DNA of 64,000 nt from Mycolicibacter longobardus (GCF_002102265.1 NZ_LQPG01000050.1:33380-97379); one strand, 5' to 3'; positions 8,508 through 16,794 are shown, counted from the stretch's first letter. Numbers and translations are program-made. The notes: a model not told the origin generated them from the letters alone.

Positions 8508-9575
8508 TTGGCGCTCCACGTTGGCGGCCGCGGGCTGCCCGACGACGAACCGGTCGAGTACTGGATCGTCGACGGCACGATCAGCCTCGAGCCCGTTGAC
8601 GGGGCCGAGACCGTCTTCTCCGACGGCTGGATCATCCCGGGCCTGGTCGACGCGCACTGCCACGTGGGGATCGGGCCCGGCGGTCCGGTCGACGTCGACG
8701 AAGCGGTGCGCCAGGCCGAGACGGAGCGGCGCGCCGGTGTGCTGCTGATCCGCGATGCCGGATCACCGATCGACACCCGCGCGTTCGACGACCGCGACGA
8801 CCTGCCGCGCATCATCCGTGCCGGCCAACACCTGGCCCGCACCAAACGCTACATTCCCGGGCTGCCGATCAACGTCGACGACGAGACGCAGCTGCCGGAA
8901 GCCGTTGCGGCCCAAGCCTGTCGCGGTGACGGCTGGGTGAAGCTGGTGGGGGACTGGATCGACCGCGGTGTCGGTGACCTGGCGCCGCTGTGGTCGGACG
9001 GCGTGCTGGTCTCCGCGATCGACGCCGCGCACGCCAACGGCGCGCGGGTCACCGCACACGTCTTCGGCGAAGAAGCACTGCCCGGCCTGATCAACGCGGG
9101 CATCGACTGCATCGAGCACGGCACCGGTATCACCGACGACATCATCGCGCTGATGCTGGCCCACGGCACCGCCCTGGTGCCCACCCTGATCAACATCGAC
9201 AACTTTCCCGGCATCGCCGACTCGGCGGCCAAGTACCCGACCTATGCCGCGCACATGCGTGCCTTGTACGCCACCTGTCGGTCACGGATCGGCGCCGCCC
9301 GAGAGGCCGGGGTGCCGATCTACGCCGGCACCGACGCCGGTGGCATGGTGGCCCACGGCCGCATCGCCGACGAGGTCAACGCCCTGACCGGGATCGGGCT
9401 CAGTGCCACCGAGGCGCTGGGGGCGGCGTGCTGGGAATCCCGGCGTTGGCTGGGTGCGCCGGCGCTGGAGCACGGCGCCCCGGCCGATCTGGTGTGTTTT
9501 GCCGCCGACCCGCGCAGCGGCCCCGAGGTGCTGGGCCGTCCCGACCTGGTGATGCTGCGCGGCCGGGTGTTTTAG
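8508..9575 (+). CDS. metal-dependent amidohydrolase family protein
   Basis: 355 residues from TTG 8508, two bases after the ffh stop, so translation is likely coupled. It has the amidohydrolase layout: small N-terminal beta part, then GLVDAHCHV (HxH metal pair), the lysine in WVKLVGD (possible carbamylated bridge), histidines in VTAHVFGEEAL and CIEHGTG, and the catalytic aspartate in YAGTDAGG. The fold resembles imidazolonepropionase/prolidase-type members acting on cyclic amides or dipeptides; the substrate is not known. A homologue sits beside ffh in M. tuberculosis. A stem-loop separates it from the convergent dacB2. Confidence 0.85.
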   Translation: MALHVGGRGLPDDEPVEYWIVDGTISLEPVDGAETVFSDGWIIPGLVDAHCHVGIGPGGPVDVDEAVRQAETERRAGVLLIRDAGSPIDTRAFDDRDDLPRIIRAGQHLARTKRYIPGLPINVDDETQLPEAVAAQACRGDGWVKLVGDWIDRGVGDLAPLWSDGVLVSAIDAAHANGARVTAHVFGEEALPGLINAGIDCIEHGTGITDDIIALMLAHGTALVPTLINIDNFPGIADSAAKYPTYAAHMRALYATCRSRIGAAREAGVPIYAGTDAGGMVAHGRIADEVNALTGIGLSATEALGAACWESRRWLGAPALEHGAPADLVCFAADPRSGPEVLGRPDLVMLRGRVF

Positions 9576-9581
9576 GGTGCC

Positions 9582-9637
9582 GAGCAGACGCAGAATCGCA
9601 CTCCGCAGCACGGATTGATGCGATTCTCTGTCTGGTC
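9582..9637. repeat. 56-bp stem-loop, family A copy 1 (19-18-19)
   Basis: Left arm 9582-9600 (GAGCAGACGCAGAATCGCA) pairs with right arm 9619-9637 at 16 of 19 positions around an 18-base loop. It lies between convergent genes (amidohydrolase and dacB2), where a bidirectional terminator fits. A copy with nearly the same arms is at 58096-58151. Confidence 0.65.
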
Positions 9638-9656
9638 GCGGTGGGGTGCGGCGGGC

Positions 9657-10526
9657 CTACAGGCTGCCGACGCTGGCCATCGGGCCCTGCGCGAAGCCCC
9701 AGTCCAACAGGGCGCCGGCCTGATCCCAGTAGTTCGGTCCGCCCTCGCGGATCATTCCGTACATCATCGCCACCACCAGCCGCCGGCCGTCGCGGTTCGC
9801 GCCGCCGACGTAGGTCTTGCGGGCGGCATCGGTGAATCCGGTCTTGCCGCCGAACGCGCCCGGATAGCGGTGCAGCAGCTCGTTCTGGTTGACGATCACC
9901 TTGTCGCCGTTGTCGCCGGGGAACATCGCCGACGGTTGCGCGGTGATCTCGGCGAACACCGGGTTGGCCATCGCCGCCCGGAAGATGGCCGCCAGATCGT
10001 GCGGGGTGGTGGCACCCGGGCCGCCGGGGCCGTCCAGGCCGGACGGGGTGGAGGCGAAAGTGTTGGTCGCGCCCACCTCGGCGGCCTTGGCATTCATCTT
10101 GGCCACCGCGGCGTCGTGGCCGCCGAGCAGTTCGGCCAGGGTGTTGGCGGCGTCGTTGCCCGAGACCAGCAGCACCGCATCCAGCAGCTGCCTCGCGGTG
10201 TAGCTGCGGCCGGGCCGGACGCCGACACAGTTGCACTCAACCCGGGTATCGGCCGGATTGGCCTCCACGGTCGCGTCCAGCGGCACCTCATCGAGGGCGG
10301 TCAGTGCCAGCAGCACCTTGATCGTGCTGGCCGGTGGGGTGGCGGCGTAGCCGTTCTGCTCAGCGAGCACCTGTCCGGAGTCCAGGTCGGCGATGATCCA
10401 GTCCGGGGCCGGGCCCGGTGGGATCGGCACTGACCCGAGCGGCTGGGCGACGTCGGCCACCGACGGAGCGGCGGTTGCCCCGCATACGGCCAGGACAGCC
10501 GCCAGGGCGGCGAAAGATTTCCGCAT
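9657..10526 (-). CDS. dacB2: D-alanyl-D-alanine carboxypeptidase (DacB2-like)
   Basis: 289 residues read leftward from ATG 10526. A signal peptide (MRKSFAALAAVLAVCG to about SVAD) marks export. The three active-site motifs of S11 penicillin-binding proteins are present: S-x-x-K in PASTIKV, S-x-N in VSGNDA and K-T-G in GGKTGFT. The enzyme trims the terminal D-Ala from peptidoglycan pentapeptides in the cell wall. No C-terminal amphipathic anchor is obvious; the protein ends MASVGSL. It faces away from the NTF2-like gene, with promoters sharing 10527-10563. Position agrees with M. tuberculosis dacB2. Confidence 0.9.
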   Translation of the reverse strand: MRKSFAALAAVLAVCGATAAPSVADVAQPLGSVPIPPGPAPDWIIADLDSGQVLAEQNGYAATPPASTIKVLLALTALDEVPLDATVEANPADTRVECNCVGVRPGRSYTARQLLDAVLLVSGNDAANTLAELLGGHDAAVAKMNAKAAEVGATNTFASTPSGLDGPGGPGATTPHDLAAIFRAAMANPVFAEITAQPSAMFPGDNGDKVIVNQNELLHRYPGAFGGKTGFTDAARKTYVGGANRDGRRLVVAMMYGMIREGGPNYWDQAGALLDWGFAQGPMASVGSL

Positions 10527-10563
10527 GGCGGCTTACCCTACCGCCGTCGTGTTGAATCGGGGA

Positions 10564-10983
10564 ATGCTGAGCCAAGAGGAGATTTCCGACCGGTGGCAGA
10601 TCCAGCAGCTGCTGGTTGACTACTCCACCGCCATCGACACCCGCAACTTCGACGGTCTCGACGCGGTGTTCACCGACGATGCCTACATCGACTACCGCGC
10701 GATGGGTGGTATCGACGGCCGATTCCCGGAGGTGAAGGCCTGGCTGGCGGAGGTGTTGCCGAATTTCGCGGGCTACGCCCACATGTTGGGGCTGCCGGCG
10801 ATCCGGGTGGACGGCGACACGGCCACCGCGCGCACCTTCTGTTTCAACCCGATGGTGTTCGGCGGAGAGCAGCCCGCCACCATGCTGCTGGGTCTGTGGT
10901 ACGACGACGAGTTCGTCCGCACCGCCGACGGCTGGCGGATGAGCCGGCGTAGCGAGATCAAGTGTTTCGAGAAGCTGCCCTGA
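10564..10983 (+). CDS. NTF2-like (SnoaL-type) protein
   Basis: 139 residues from ATG 10564; GTG 10549 in the same frame is an alternative start. It reads MLSQEEISDRWQIQQLLVDYSTAIDTRNFDGLDAVFTDDA, the typical opening of the SnoaL-like NTF2 fold, followed by the hydrophobic pocket strands and WRMSRRSEIKCFEKLP. Members are small cone-shaped enzymes (isomerases, dehydratases) or ligand-binding proteins. The Tyr/Asp pattern (VDYSTAID) fits the catalytic type, but no substrate can be named. It is conserved in this place in M. tuberculosis between dacB2 and rpsP. The rpsP promoter begins right at its stop codon. Confidence 0.8.
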   Translation: MLSQEEISDRWQIQQLLVDYSTAIDTRNFDGLDAVFTDDAYIDYRAMGGIDGRFPEVKAWLAEVLPNFAGYAHMLGLPAIRVDGDTATARTFCFNPMVFGGEQPATMLLGLWYDDEFVRTADGWRMSRRSEIKCFEKLP

Positions 10984-10984
10984 G

Positions 10985-11030
10985 GCGATTTCTGCTGAAC
11001 GGGCCGCTTCTGGCACAATGGGCGGCTGTC
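10985..11030 (+). promoter_or_regulatory. rpsP promoter, sharing a block with the rplS promoter
   Basis: GCGATTTC (10985-10992), 16 bases, TCTGGCACAAT (11009-11019), then GCGGCTGTC (11022-11030). The -10 is CACAAT (11014-11019) with an extended TGG before it. The same three pieces occur at 14221-14265 before rplS. A start site near 11026 gives a leader of about 120 bases. Confidence 0.65.
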
Positions 11031-11147
11031 CGCCACGCGACTGGTCCTCTTGAGGCCGCGCGGACGTGGCACACACGCGAGGCAAAACCGGATACCGGCA
11101 AATCCGCCCGTATCGCTGAATTGCAGCGTGCTAACCAGGAGTGATTC

Positions 11148-11654
11148 ATGGCTGTCAAGATCAAGCTCACCCGACTTGGGAAGATCCGCAATCCGCAGTA
11201 CCGCATCGCGGTCGCCGACGCGCGCACCCGCCGGGACGGTCGTTCGATCGAGGTCATCGGCCGCTACCACCCGAAGGAAGAGCCGAGCCTGATCGAGATC
11301 GACTCGGAGCGCGCCCAGTACTGGCTGTCGGTCGGCGCTCAGCCCACCGAGCCCGTGCTCAAGCTGCTGAAGATCACCGGTGACTGGCAGAAGTTCAAGG
11401 GCCTGCCGGGCGCCGAGGGCCGACTGAAGGTCAAGCCCGCCAAGCCGAGCAAGCTGGAGCTGTTCAACGCCGCGCTGGCCGAGGCCGAGGGTGGTCCGAC
11501 CACTGAGGCCACCACCGCCAAGAAGAAGAAGGCACCGGCCAAGAAGACGGCCAAGGACGACGCTGAGAAGGCCGACGAGAAGGCCGCTGAGACGACCGAG
11601 GCTCCCGCCGAGGCCCCCGCTGCTGAGGCCGCTGAGCCGGCCACCGAGAGCTGA
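11148..11654 (+). CDS. rpsP: 30S ribosomal protein S16
   Basis: 168 residues from ATG 11148 behind AGGAG. The first 85 residues are canonical S16 (MAVKIKLTRLGKIRNPQYRIAVADARTRRDGR, IEVIGRYHP). The protein continues into a charged Lys/Ala/Glu-rich tail (KKKKAPAKKTAKDDAEKADEKAAE) that is typical of actinobacterial S16 and much longer than in E. coli. S16 helps assemble the central and 5' domains of 16S rRNA. It leads the cluster rpsP-khpA-rimM-trmD. A long leader separates it from its promoter. Confidence 0.97.
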   Translation: MAVKIKLTRLGKIRNPQYRIAVADARTRRDGRSIEVIGRYHPKEEPSLIEIDSERAQYWLSVGAQPTEPVLKLLKITGDWQKFKGLPGAEGRLKVKPAKPSKLELFNAALAEAEGGPTTEATTAKKKKAPAKKTAKDDAEKADEKAAETTEAPAEAPAAEAAEPATES

Positions 11655-11662
11655 CCGCGGCC

Positions 11663-11905
11663 ATGAGTGCCGTGGTGGCAGACGCGGTCGAGCACTTGGT
11701 GCGCGGCATTGTCGACAACCCCGACGAAGTACGGGTCGACATGGTGACCAATCGGCGTGGCCGCACTGTCGAGGTGCACGTGCACCCCGACGACCTGGGC
11801 AAGGTGATCGGTCGCGGCGGTCGCACCGCCACTGCGTTGCGCACCCTCGTCGCCGGTATCGGTGGACGCGGCATCCGCGTGGACGTGGTGGACACCGACC
11901 GGTAG
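11663..11905 (+). CDS. khpA: KH-domain RNA-binding protein KhpA
   Basis: 80 residues, the usual KhpA length, eight bases after the rpsP stop. It is a single KH domain with the GxxG loop in KVIGRGGRTATALRTL. KhpA-type proteins bind RNA broadly and in other bacteria pair with KhpB; in actinobacteria they sit between rpsP and rimM as here. The role in ribosome or small-RNA metabolism is inferred from the family and location. Confidence 0.93.
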   Translation: MSAVVADAVEHLVRGIVDNPDEVRVDMVTNRRGRTVEVHVHPDDLGKVIGRGGRTATALRTLVAGIGGRGIRVDVVDTDR

Positions 11906-11916
11906 CCGACCGGCTC

Positions 11917-12438
11917 ATGGAGCTGACGGTCGGGCGGGTGGTCAAGGCCCACGGCATCACCGGCGAGGTCGTCGTCGACGTCCGTACCGACGACCCCGAA
12001 CTCCGGTTCGCGCCGGGCGCCACGCTGCACGCCCGTAAATCCGGTGTGCCGCAACGCGACTACGTCGTGGAGGCGGCACGCCCGCACGGCGCGCGACTTC
12101 TGGTGCGGCTGGCCGGAATCGGTGACCGCGACGGTGCGGATGCGTTGCGGGGCAGCGTGTTCGTCGTCGATTCCGCCGAGCTGCCGCCGATCACCGAGCC
12201 GGACACCTACTACGACCATCAGCTGGAAGGTCTGGCGGTCCAGGACACGGCGGGGGAGCCGGTGGGCACCGTCACCGAGGTTCTGCACACCGCCGCCGGC
12301 GAGCTGCTCGCGATCAAGCGGACCGATGGCCGGGAACTGTTGGTGCCGTTCGTCGCCGCGTTCGTGCCGTCGGTCTCGCTGGCGCAGCGCTGCCTGGTGA
12401 TCGATCCGCCCGACGGTCTGCTCGACCTGGAGGACTGA
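11917..12438 (+). CDS. rimM: 16S rRNA processing protein RimM
   Basis: 173 residues from ATG 11917, eleven bases after khpA; the frame is open upstream but the family begins MELTVGRVVKAHGITGEV. The N-terminal RimM beta-barrel carries that motif and is followed by a C-terminal PRC-barrel (YYDHQLEGLAVQDTAGEPVGTV, LVPFVAAFVPSV). It acts in maturation of the 30S head through S19. It is directly followed by trmD, one base apart. Confidence 0.96.
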   Translation: MELTVGRVVKAHGITGEVVVDVRTDDPELRFAPGATLHARKSGVPQRDYVVEAARPHGARLLVRLAGIGDRDGADALRGSVFVVDSAELPPITEPDTYYDHQLEGLAVQDTAGEPVGTVTEVLHTAAGELLAIKRTDGRELLVPFVAAFVPSVSLAQRCLVIDPPDGLLDLED

Positions 12439-12439
12439 C

Positions 12440-13132
12440 GTGCGCGTCGATGTCCTGACGATCTTTCCCGACTATCTGGATCCGATCCGGCAATCGTTGC
12501 CGGGCAAGGCGATCGAGACCGGGCTGGTCGACCTGGGCGTCCACGATCTGAGGCGCTGGACGCATGACGTGCACCGGTCGGTCGACGACACGCCCTACGG
12601 CGGCGGGCCGGGGATGGTGATGAAGGCGCCGGTGTGGGGTGAAGCGCTGGACGAGATCTGCTCGGAGCAGACCCTTCTCATCGTGCCCACCCCGGCGGGA
12701 ACCTTGTTCGACCAGGCCACCGCGCAGCGCTGGAGCGCCGAAGAGCACCTGGTGTTCGCCTGCGGCCGCTACGAGGGCATCGATCAACGGGTGGCCGACG
12801 ACGCCGCCCGGCGGATGCGGGTCGAAGAGGTGTCGATCGGTGACTACGTGCTGGCCGGCGGCGAGCCCGCGGTGCTGGTCATGCTGGAGGCGGTGCTGCG
12901 GCTGATGCCCGGGGTGCTCGGCAATCCGGCGTCGCGCCATGACGATTCGCATTCCCCGGACCGCGATGGACTCTTGGAGGGGCCGAGCTACACCCGCCCG
13001 CCGAGCTGGCGCGGCCTGGATGTGCCGGAAGTACTGCTCTCCGGTGACCACGCGAAGATCAATGCCTGGCGCCACGAGGCGGCGCTGAAGCGGACCCGGG
13101 AACGCCGTCCGGATCTCCTGGGGGGTAGCTAG
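12440..13132 (+). CDS. trmD: tRNA (guanine-N1)-methyltransferase TrmD
   Basis: 230 residues from GTG 12440, one base after the rimM stop. SPOUT-class knot motifs are clear: TIFPDYLDPI, the DTPYGGGPGMVMKA loop, ACGRYEGIDQR, and SIGDYVLAGGEPA. It methylates G37 of tRNAs reading CNN codons to prevent +1 frameshifts, using S-adenosylmethionine as a dimer. The 3' end overlaps the convergent lppW gene by four bases. Confidence 0.97.
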   Translation: MRVDVLTIFPDYLDPIRQSLPGKAIETGLVDLGVHDLRRWTHDVHRSVDDTPYGGGPGMVMKAPVWGEALDEICSEQTLLIVPTPAGTLFDQATAQRWSAEEHLVFACGRYEGIDQRVADDAARRMRVEEVSIGDYVLAGGEPAVLVMLEAVLRLMPGVLGNPASRHDDSHSPDRDGLLEGPSYTRPPSWRGLDVPEVLLSGDHAKINAWRHEAALKRTRERRPDLLGGS

Positions 13133-14037
13133 ACCCGGCCGCCCGGGAAGATGGTCTTGACGGCCTCGGTGATGGTGGTGCGCGCGGTGGCGTCGTCGCT
13201 GGGTTGCAGTGATTCGATCACCACGATGTAGCGGCGGTCCGCTCCGACGACACCGGTCGACAGGTGCATCCAGTTGCTGCCGATGCAGCACATCCAGCCC
13301 TGCTTGACTGCCACCGGCTCGTCGTACAAGCCCTCCGGGATCCCGAAACGCTGCGGGTAGCCGTCGATGCCGGTCGGGGTGGACTGGGCCAGGTCGCCCA
13401 TCATGATGCTGGCCCGGTCGGCCGGCAGACCACCGGAGCCGTTGAGCAGCATGTCGTAGTAGCGCGCCAGGTCCGGTGCGGTGCTGATGGTGTTCCACCA
13501 GGCGCCGTTGGACGGCGGCGACGTGCCGGCCAGGCCGTAGCGGCTGGCCACCCTGTTGACGATCGCGTTGCGGCCGTTCTGGTTCCAGAACGTCTCGGCG
13601 GCCCCGTCGTCGGACGACCGCAGCATCACGTCCAGCGCGGCCCGGTCGTCGGCCGACAGACCGGCCTCCGGTTGGTGCATCAGCAGGTCGTCGGCGATGA
13701 ACAGCTTGGCCACCGAGGCGGTGGCGATGGGCCGGGTGTTGCCGTTGGTGATCAGCTGATGCGAGATCCGGTCCAGCACGGCCACCGAGATGTTGGCGCC
13801 GGCCTTGGCCGCCTGCTCGGTGGCTTCCTGCATGCGTGTCGCGAGCCCGTCGACCACCGCGACCGGCTGAATCGCGGGCGCCAGGGGCGCTTCGATGGCC
13901 GTGGCGACCGGGGTGACCTCAGGTGCCCGGTACTGCGGTGGGCGCGTGGCGGCGGCGCCGTAGACCTTCTCGTCGCAGCCGAACACCACGGTCGAGATCA
14001 CCATGACGATGGTCAGCAGAAGCATCGATGGCCGCAC
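13129..14037 (-). CDS. lppW: lipoprotein with beta-lactamase-like fold (LppW-like)
   Basis: 302 residues leftward from GTG 14037, chosen because GAGGAGG lies ten bases upstream; an in-frame ATG at 14025 is possible. The N-terminus is a lipoprotein signal ending VVFGC. The body resembles class A beta-lactamase/transpeptidase proteins: SVAKLF gives the S-x-x-K pair, and RSSDDGAAETFWN sits where the second motif falls. A KTG/KSG motif is not obvious (VKQGWMC is in place), so hydrolytic activity is uncertain. It corresponds to M. tuberculosis LppW, which sits in the same position opposite trmD and rplS. Surface-anchored; function unknown. Confidence 0.8.
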   Translation of the reverse strand: MRPSMLLLTIVMVISTVVFGCDEKVYGAAATRPPQYRAPEVTPVATAIEAPLAPAIQPVAVVDGLATRMQEATEQAAKAGANISVAVLDRISHQLITNGNTRPIATASVAKLFIADDLLMHQPEAGLSADDRAALDVMLRSSDDGAAETFWNQNGRNAIVNRVASRYGLAGTSPPSNGAWWNTISTAPDLARYYDMLLNGSGGLPADRASIMMGDLAQSTPTGIDGYPQRFGIPEGLYDEPVAVKQGWMCCIGSNWMHLSTGVVGADRRYIVVIESLQPSDDATARTTITEAVKTIFPGGRV

Positions 14038-14417
14038 GGCGGGTATGCCTCCTCAACAGGTATAGGCGCGTATTGCACCGACTTACTGCGGGCTCGCCAC
14101 ACTGCTGCCATCGGCCCGCCGGATAGATTACCGCGTGGACACCCGGATCGCGCAGTTCGGTCGTCCATCAGACTTATCACGTCCCCGGGCTTCGGCGTGG
14201 AACGACCAGCGGCGATTTGCGCGATTTCACTGGTTGCGCCGCGTCTGGCACAATTGAGCAGTTGTCACCCGGCAGTTGACTCTGCAGCGGGGACCTGGCG
14301 TCCCGGTCATCGCACAGCGCGACAACATGCCCGAACCCATCGGCTCGGTTACCGTCTGCACGCTTCCCCGCGTGCGGGCCGGTCAGCAGCCGCGAACCGC
14401 GAGGAAGTGTTTCCGCA
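14038..14417. other. 380-bp divergent intergenic region between lppW and rplS
   Basis: The left part holds the lppW ribosome site (GAGGAGG on the minus strand) and the sequence TATAGG. The right half carries the rplS promoter at 14221-14265 and then a leader of about 155 bases containing several short GC-rich inverted repeats (for example around 14360-14385). No open reading frame with family similarity was found in either half. An autoregulatory L19 leader RNA is possible but not shown. Confidence 0.5.
14221..14265 (+). promoter_or_regulatory. rplS promoter, sharing a block with the rpsP promoter
   Basis: GCGATTTC (14221-14228), 15 bases, TCTGGCACAAT (14244-14254), then GCAGTTGTC (14257-14265). 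The -10 is CACAAT (14249-14254) with an extended TGG before it and TTTCAC 18 bases upstream as a possible -35. The eight-, eleven- and near-nine-base pieces match those at 10985-11030 upstream of rpsP. Confidence 0.65.
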
Positions 14418-14759
14418 ATGAACACGCTGGACATCGTCGACAAGGCGTCGCTGCGCGACGACATCCCGGCCTTCGCCCCCGGCGACACGGTCAACGTGCA
14501 CGTGAAGGTGATCGAGGGCTCCAAGGAGCGCATCCAGGTGTTCAAGGGTGTGGTCATCCGCCGGCAGGGTGGCGGTGTCCGCGAGACGTTCACCGTCCGC
14601 AAGGAGAGCTACGGCGTCGGCGTGGAGCGGACCTTCCCGGTGCACTCGCCCAACGTGGACCACATCGACGTCGTCGTCCGCGGTGACGTCCGGCGCGCCA
14701 AGCTGTACTACCTGCGTGAACTGCGCGGCAAGAAGGCCAAGATCAAGGAGAAGCGCTGA
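14418..14759 (+). CDS. rplS: 50S ribosomal protein L19
   Basis: 113 residues, normal L19 length, from ATG 14418. It begins MNTLDIVDKASLRDDIPAFAPGDTVNVHVKV and includes the family signatures GVVIRRQGGGVRETFTVRK and GVGVERTFPVHSP, ending with the basic KLYYLRELRGKKAKIKEKR. L19 lies at the 30S-50S interface. It is separated from the trmD operon by the opposing lppW and has its own promoter. Confidence 0.98.
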   Translation: MNTLDIVDKASLRDDIPAFAPGDTVNVHVKVIEGSKERIQVFKGVVIRRQGGGVRETFTVRKESYGVGVERTFPVHSPNVDHIDVVVRGDVRRAKLYYLRELRGKKAKIKEKR

Positions 14760-14832
14760 GCTTGCCCGCGCCGGCCCCCCTCCGGTGGGTTTACGGCCGC
14801 CGGTCGGTCTCCGGCGCCGCCGACGCGGTCAT

Positions 14833-14838
14833 TACCCT
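14833..14838 (+). promoter_or_regulatory. -10 hexamer TACCCT for leaderless lepB
   Basis: TACCCT is followed by six bases and GTG 14845, with no ribosome site. It suggests that lepB can be transcribed separately from rplS. Confidence 0.55.
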
Positions 14839-14844
14839 GATCTC

Positions 14845-15702
14845 GTGACCGACACCACGGGTTCGTCACCCGAGAACTCTTCTTCCGAGGCCGATCAGCC
14901 CGAGGCTGTCGTCGGCGCGTCCGGGTCGGCCGCACCTGGCACCGCCGTCGAACCGGAGCGCAAGCACACCACGCTGCGCGAATCGGTGGTGCTGATCTCG
15001 ATCGCGCTGCTGCTCTACTACCTGATGTTGACCTTCGTGGCGCGTCCCTACCTGATCCCCTCAGAGTCGATGGAACCGACGCTGCACGGCTGCCACGGAT
15101 GTGTCGGCGACCGGATCATGGTCGACAAGGTCACCTACCGGTTCAGCGCGCCGCAGCCCGGTGACGTCGTCGTATTCCGGGGGCCGCCGTCGTGGAATGT
15201 GGGTTACAAGTCGATCCGGTCGACCAACACCGCGGTGCGCTGGGCGCAGAACGCCCTGTCGTTCATCGGATTCGTGCCCCCCGACGAGAACGACTTGGTC
15301 AAGCGGGTCATCGCGGTGGGCGGCCAGACGGTGCAGTGCCGCAACGACACCGGCCTGACCGTCGACGGCAAGCCGGTCAACGAGCCCTACCTCAACCCGG
15401 CCACCCTGATGGTCGATCCGATGGTGTACCCGTGCCTGGGCAACGAGTTCGGCCCGGTGACGGTGCCCGACGGCCGGCTGTGGGTGATGGGTGACAACCG
15501 CACCCACTCTTCGGACTCCCGCGCGCACTGCGACACCGTGGCGGTCCAGCCCGATCTGGCGCATCGGATCCTGTGCACCGGCGACGACCTCGACGCGGGC
15601 ACCGTTCCGGTCAGCAACGTGATCGGCAAGACCCGGTTCATCGCCTGGCCGCCGTCGCGCTGGGGGCTGGTGAAAGCGACGAACCCGCAGCAGGGCCCGT
15701 AA
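14845..15702 (+). CDS. lepB: signal peptidase I LepB
   Basis: 285 residues from GTG 14845. A 45-residue cytoplasmic tail rich in Ser/Glu precedes one membrane helix (VVLISIALLLYYLMLTFVA). The catalytic serine is in PSESMEPTL and the general-base lysine in DLVKRVIAVGG; further family boxes are VMGDNRTHSSDSR and IGKTRFIAWPPSRWG. The enzyme removes Sec/Tat signal peptides on the outer face of the membrane. As usual in actinobacteria it has an insert between the Ser and Lys boxes. rnhB follows two bases later. Confidence 0.97.
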   Translation: MTDTTGSSPENSSSEADQPEAVVGASGSAAPGTAVEPERKHTTLRESVVLISIALLLYYLMLTFVARPYLIPSESMEPTLHGCHGCVGDRIMVDKVTYRFSAPQPGDVVVFRGPPSWNVGYKSIRSTNTAVRWAQNALSFIGFVPPDENDLVKRVIAVGGQTVQCRNDTGLTVDGKPVNEPYLNPATLMVDPMVYPCLGNEFGPVTVPDGRLWVMGDNRTHSSDSRAHCDTVAVQPDLAHRILCTGDDLDAGTVPVSNVIGKTRFIAWPPSRWGLVKATNPQQGP

Positions 15703-15704
15703 CC

Positions 15705-16436
15705 ATGTCCCCGGCCTGGCCGCCGCGCACGGTGATTCGTCGTTCACCGGGGCTGCGCACTCTGGAGTCGGCGCTGTACCGCAGCGGGCTGGGCCCGGTC
15801 GCCGGCGTCGACGAGGTGGGCCGGGGAGCCTGTGCCGGACCGCTGGTGGTGGCCGCGTGTGTGCTCGGTCCGGGCAAGCCGGCCGCTCTGGCGGCGCTCG
15901 ACGACTCCAAGAAGCTCACCGAGAAGACCCGCGAGCAGCTGTTTCCGGTGATCCGCCGGCACGCGCTGGCCTATCACGTGGTGTTCATCGAACCGGCCGA
16001 CGTTGATGTGCGCGGGGTGCACGCAGCCAACATCGAGGGCATGCGGCGCGCGGTGGCCGGGCTGCCCCTGCGGCCGGGCTACGTGCTCTCCGACGGATTC
16101 CGGGTGCCCGGGCTGCCGATGCCGTCGCTTCCGGTCATCGGCGGCGACGGGGCCGCGGCCTGCATCGCCGCGGCCAGCGTGTTGGCCAAGGTCAGCCGGG
16201 ACCGGTACATGGCGACGCTGGACGACCCCGGCTACGGCTTCGCCGTGCACAAGGGCTACTCCACCGCGGCGCACACCGCGGCGCTGGCGGCGTTGGGGCC
16301 GTGCAGCCAGCATCGCTACTCGTTCATCAACGTGCGCACCGTGGCCAACGTGCGCAACACGGCGTTCGCCGCGGCGGGCACAGCGACGGTAGTGGCCAAG
16401 GGGACGAACCGAGCAGAAGGACGGCTGAGCAGATGA
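15705..16436 (+). CDS. rnhB: ribonuclease HII
   Basis: 243 residues from ATG 15705, two bases after lepB. The RNase HII active-site carboxylates are visible in GVDEVGRGACAGPLVVAA (Asp-Glu), YVLSDGFRV (Asp) and VSRDRYM (Asp), together with the DDSKKLTEKTRE motif. It cuts the RNA strand of hybrids, including single ribonucleotides in DNA. The tail after NVRTVANVRNTAF is a non-conserved basic extension. Its stop overlaps the next start codon (ATGA). Confidence 0.96.
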   Translation: MSPAWPPRTVIRRSPGLRTLESALYRSGLGPVAGVDEVGRGACAGPLVVAACVLGPGKPAALAALDDSKKLTEKTREQLFPVIRRHALAYHVVFIEPADVDVRGVHAANIEGMRRAVAGLPLRPGYVLSDGFRVPGLPMPSLPVIGGDGAAACIAAASVLAKVSRDRYMATLDDPGYGFAVHKGYSTAAHTAALAALGPCSQHRYSFINVRTVANVRNTAFAAAGTATVVAKGTNRAEGRLSR

Positions 16437-16738
16437 GTGCCGAAGATCTCGAGAAGTACGAAACCGAGATGGAACTCTCGCTGTACCGCGAATACAAGGA
16501 CATCGTGGGGCAGTTCAGTTACGTCGTGGAGACCGAGCGGCGGTTCTATCTGGCCAACAGCGTGGAGATGGTGCCGCGTAACGCCGACGGCGAGGTGTAT
16601 TTCGAGCTGCGGCTGGCCGACGCGTGGGTGTGGGACATGTATCGCCCGGCACGGTTCGTCAAGCAGGTTCGGGTGGTCACCTTCAAAGACGTCAACATCG
16701 AAGAGGTCGAGAAGCCCGAACTGCGGCTGCCCGAATAG
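16433..16738 (+). CDS. DUF2469 family protein
   Basis: 101 residues from ATG 16433, overlapping rnhB by four bases. It is the highly conserved actinobacterial DUF2469 family, starting MSAEDLEKYETEMELSLYREYKD and ending VNIEEVEKPELRLPE. It is acidic, probably alpha/beta, soluble, and always near rnhB and lepB in this phylum. Function unknown. Confidence 0.93.
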   Translation: MSAEDLEKYETEMELSLYREYKDIVGQFSYVVETERRFYLANSVEMVPRNADGEVYFELRLADAWVWDMYRPARFVKQVRVVTFKDVNIEEVEKPELRLPE

Positions 16739-16781
16739 ACACCGCGGCATTAAGACTGCGGCGTCACCGGGGAGTTCGGTC

Positions 16782-16787
16782 TAGGCT
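16782..16787 (+). promoter_or_regulatory. -10 hexamer TAGGCT for the leaderless GNAT-fusion gene
   Basis: TAGGCT is followed by seven bases and ATG 16795. No ribosome binding site is present. Confidence 0.6.
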
Positions 16788-16794
16788 GACTCGC

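Noticed and set aside
11491..11916. Extended rimM start at 11491 inside rpsP
   Set aside because: The extra 142 codons are a frame-shifted reading of the rpsP tail and khpA; family similarity begins at ATG 11917.
14266..14417. Structured L19 leader RNA
   Set aside because: Short GC-rich hairpins exist, but none is distinctive enough to call a regulatory RNA without covariation data.
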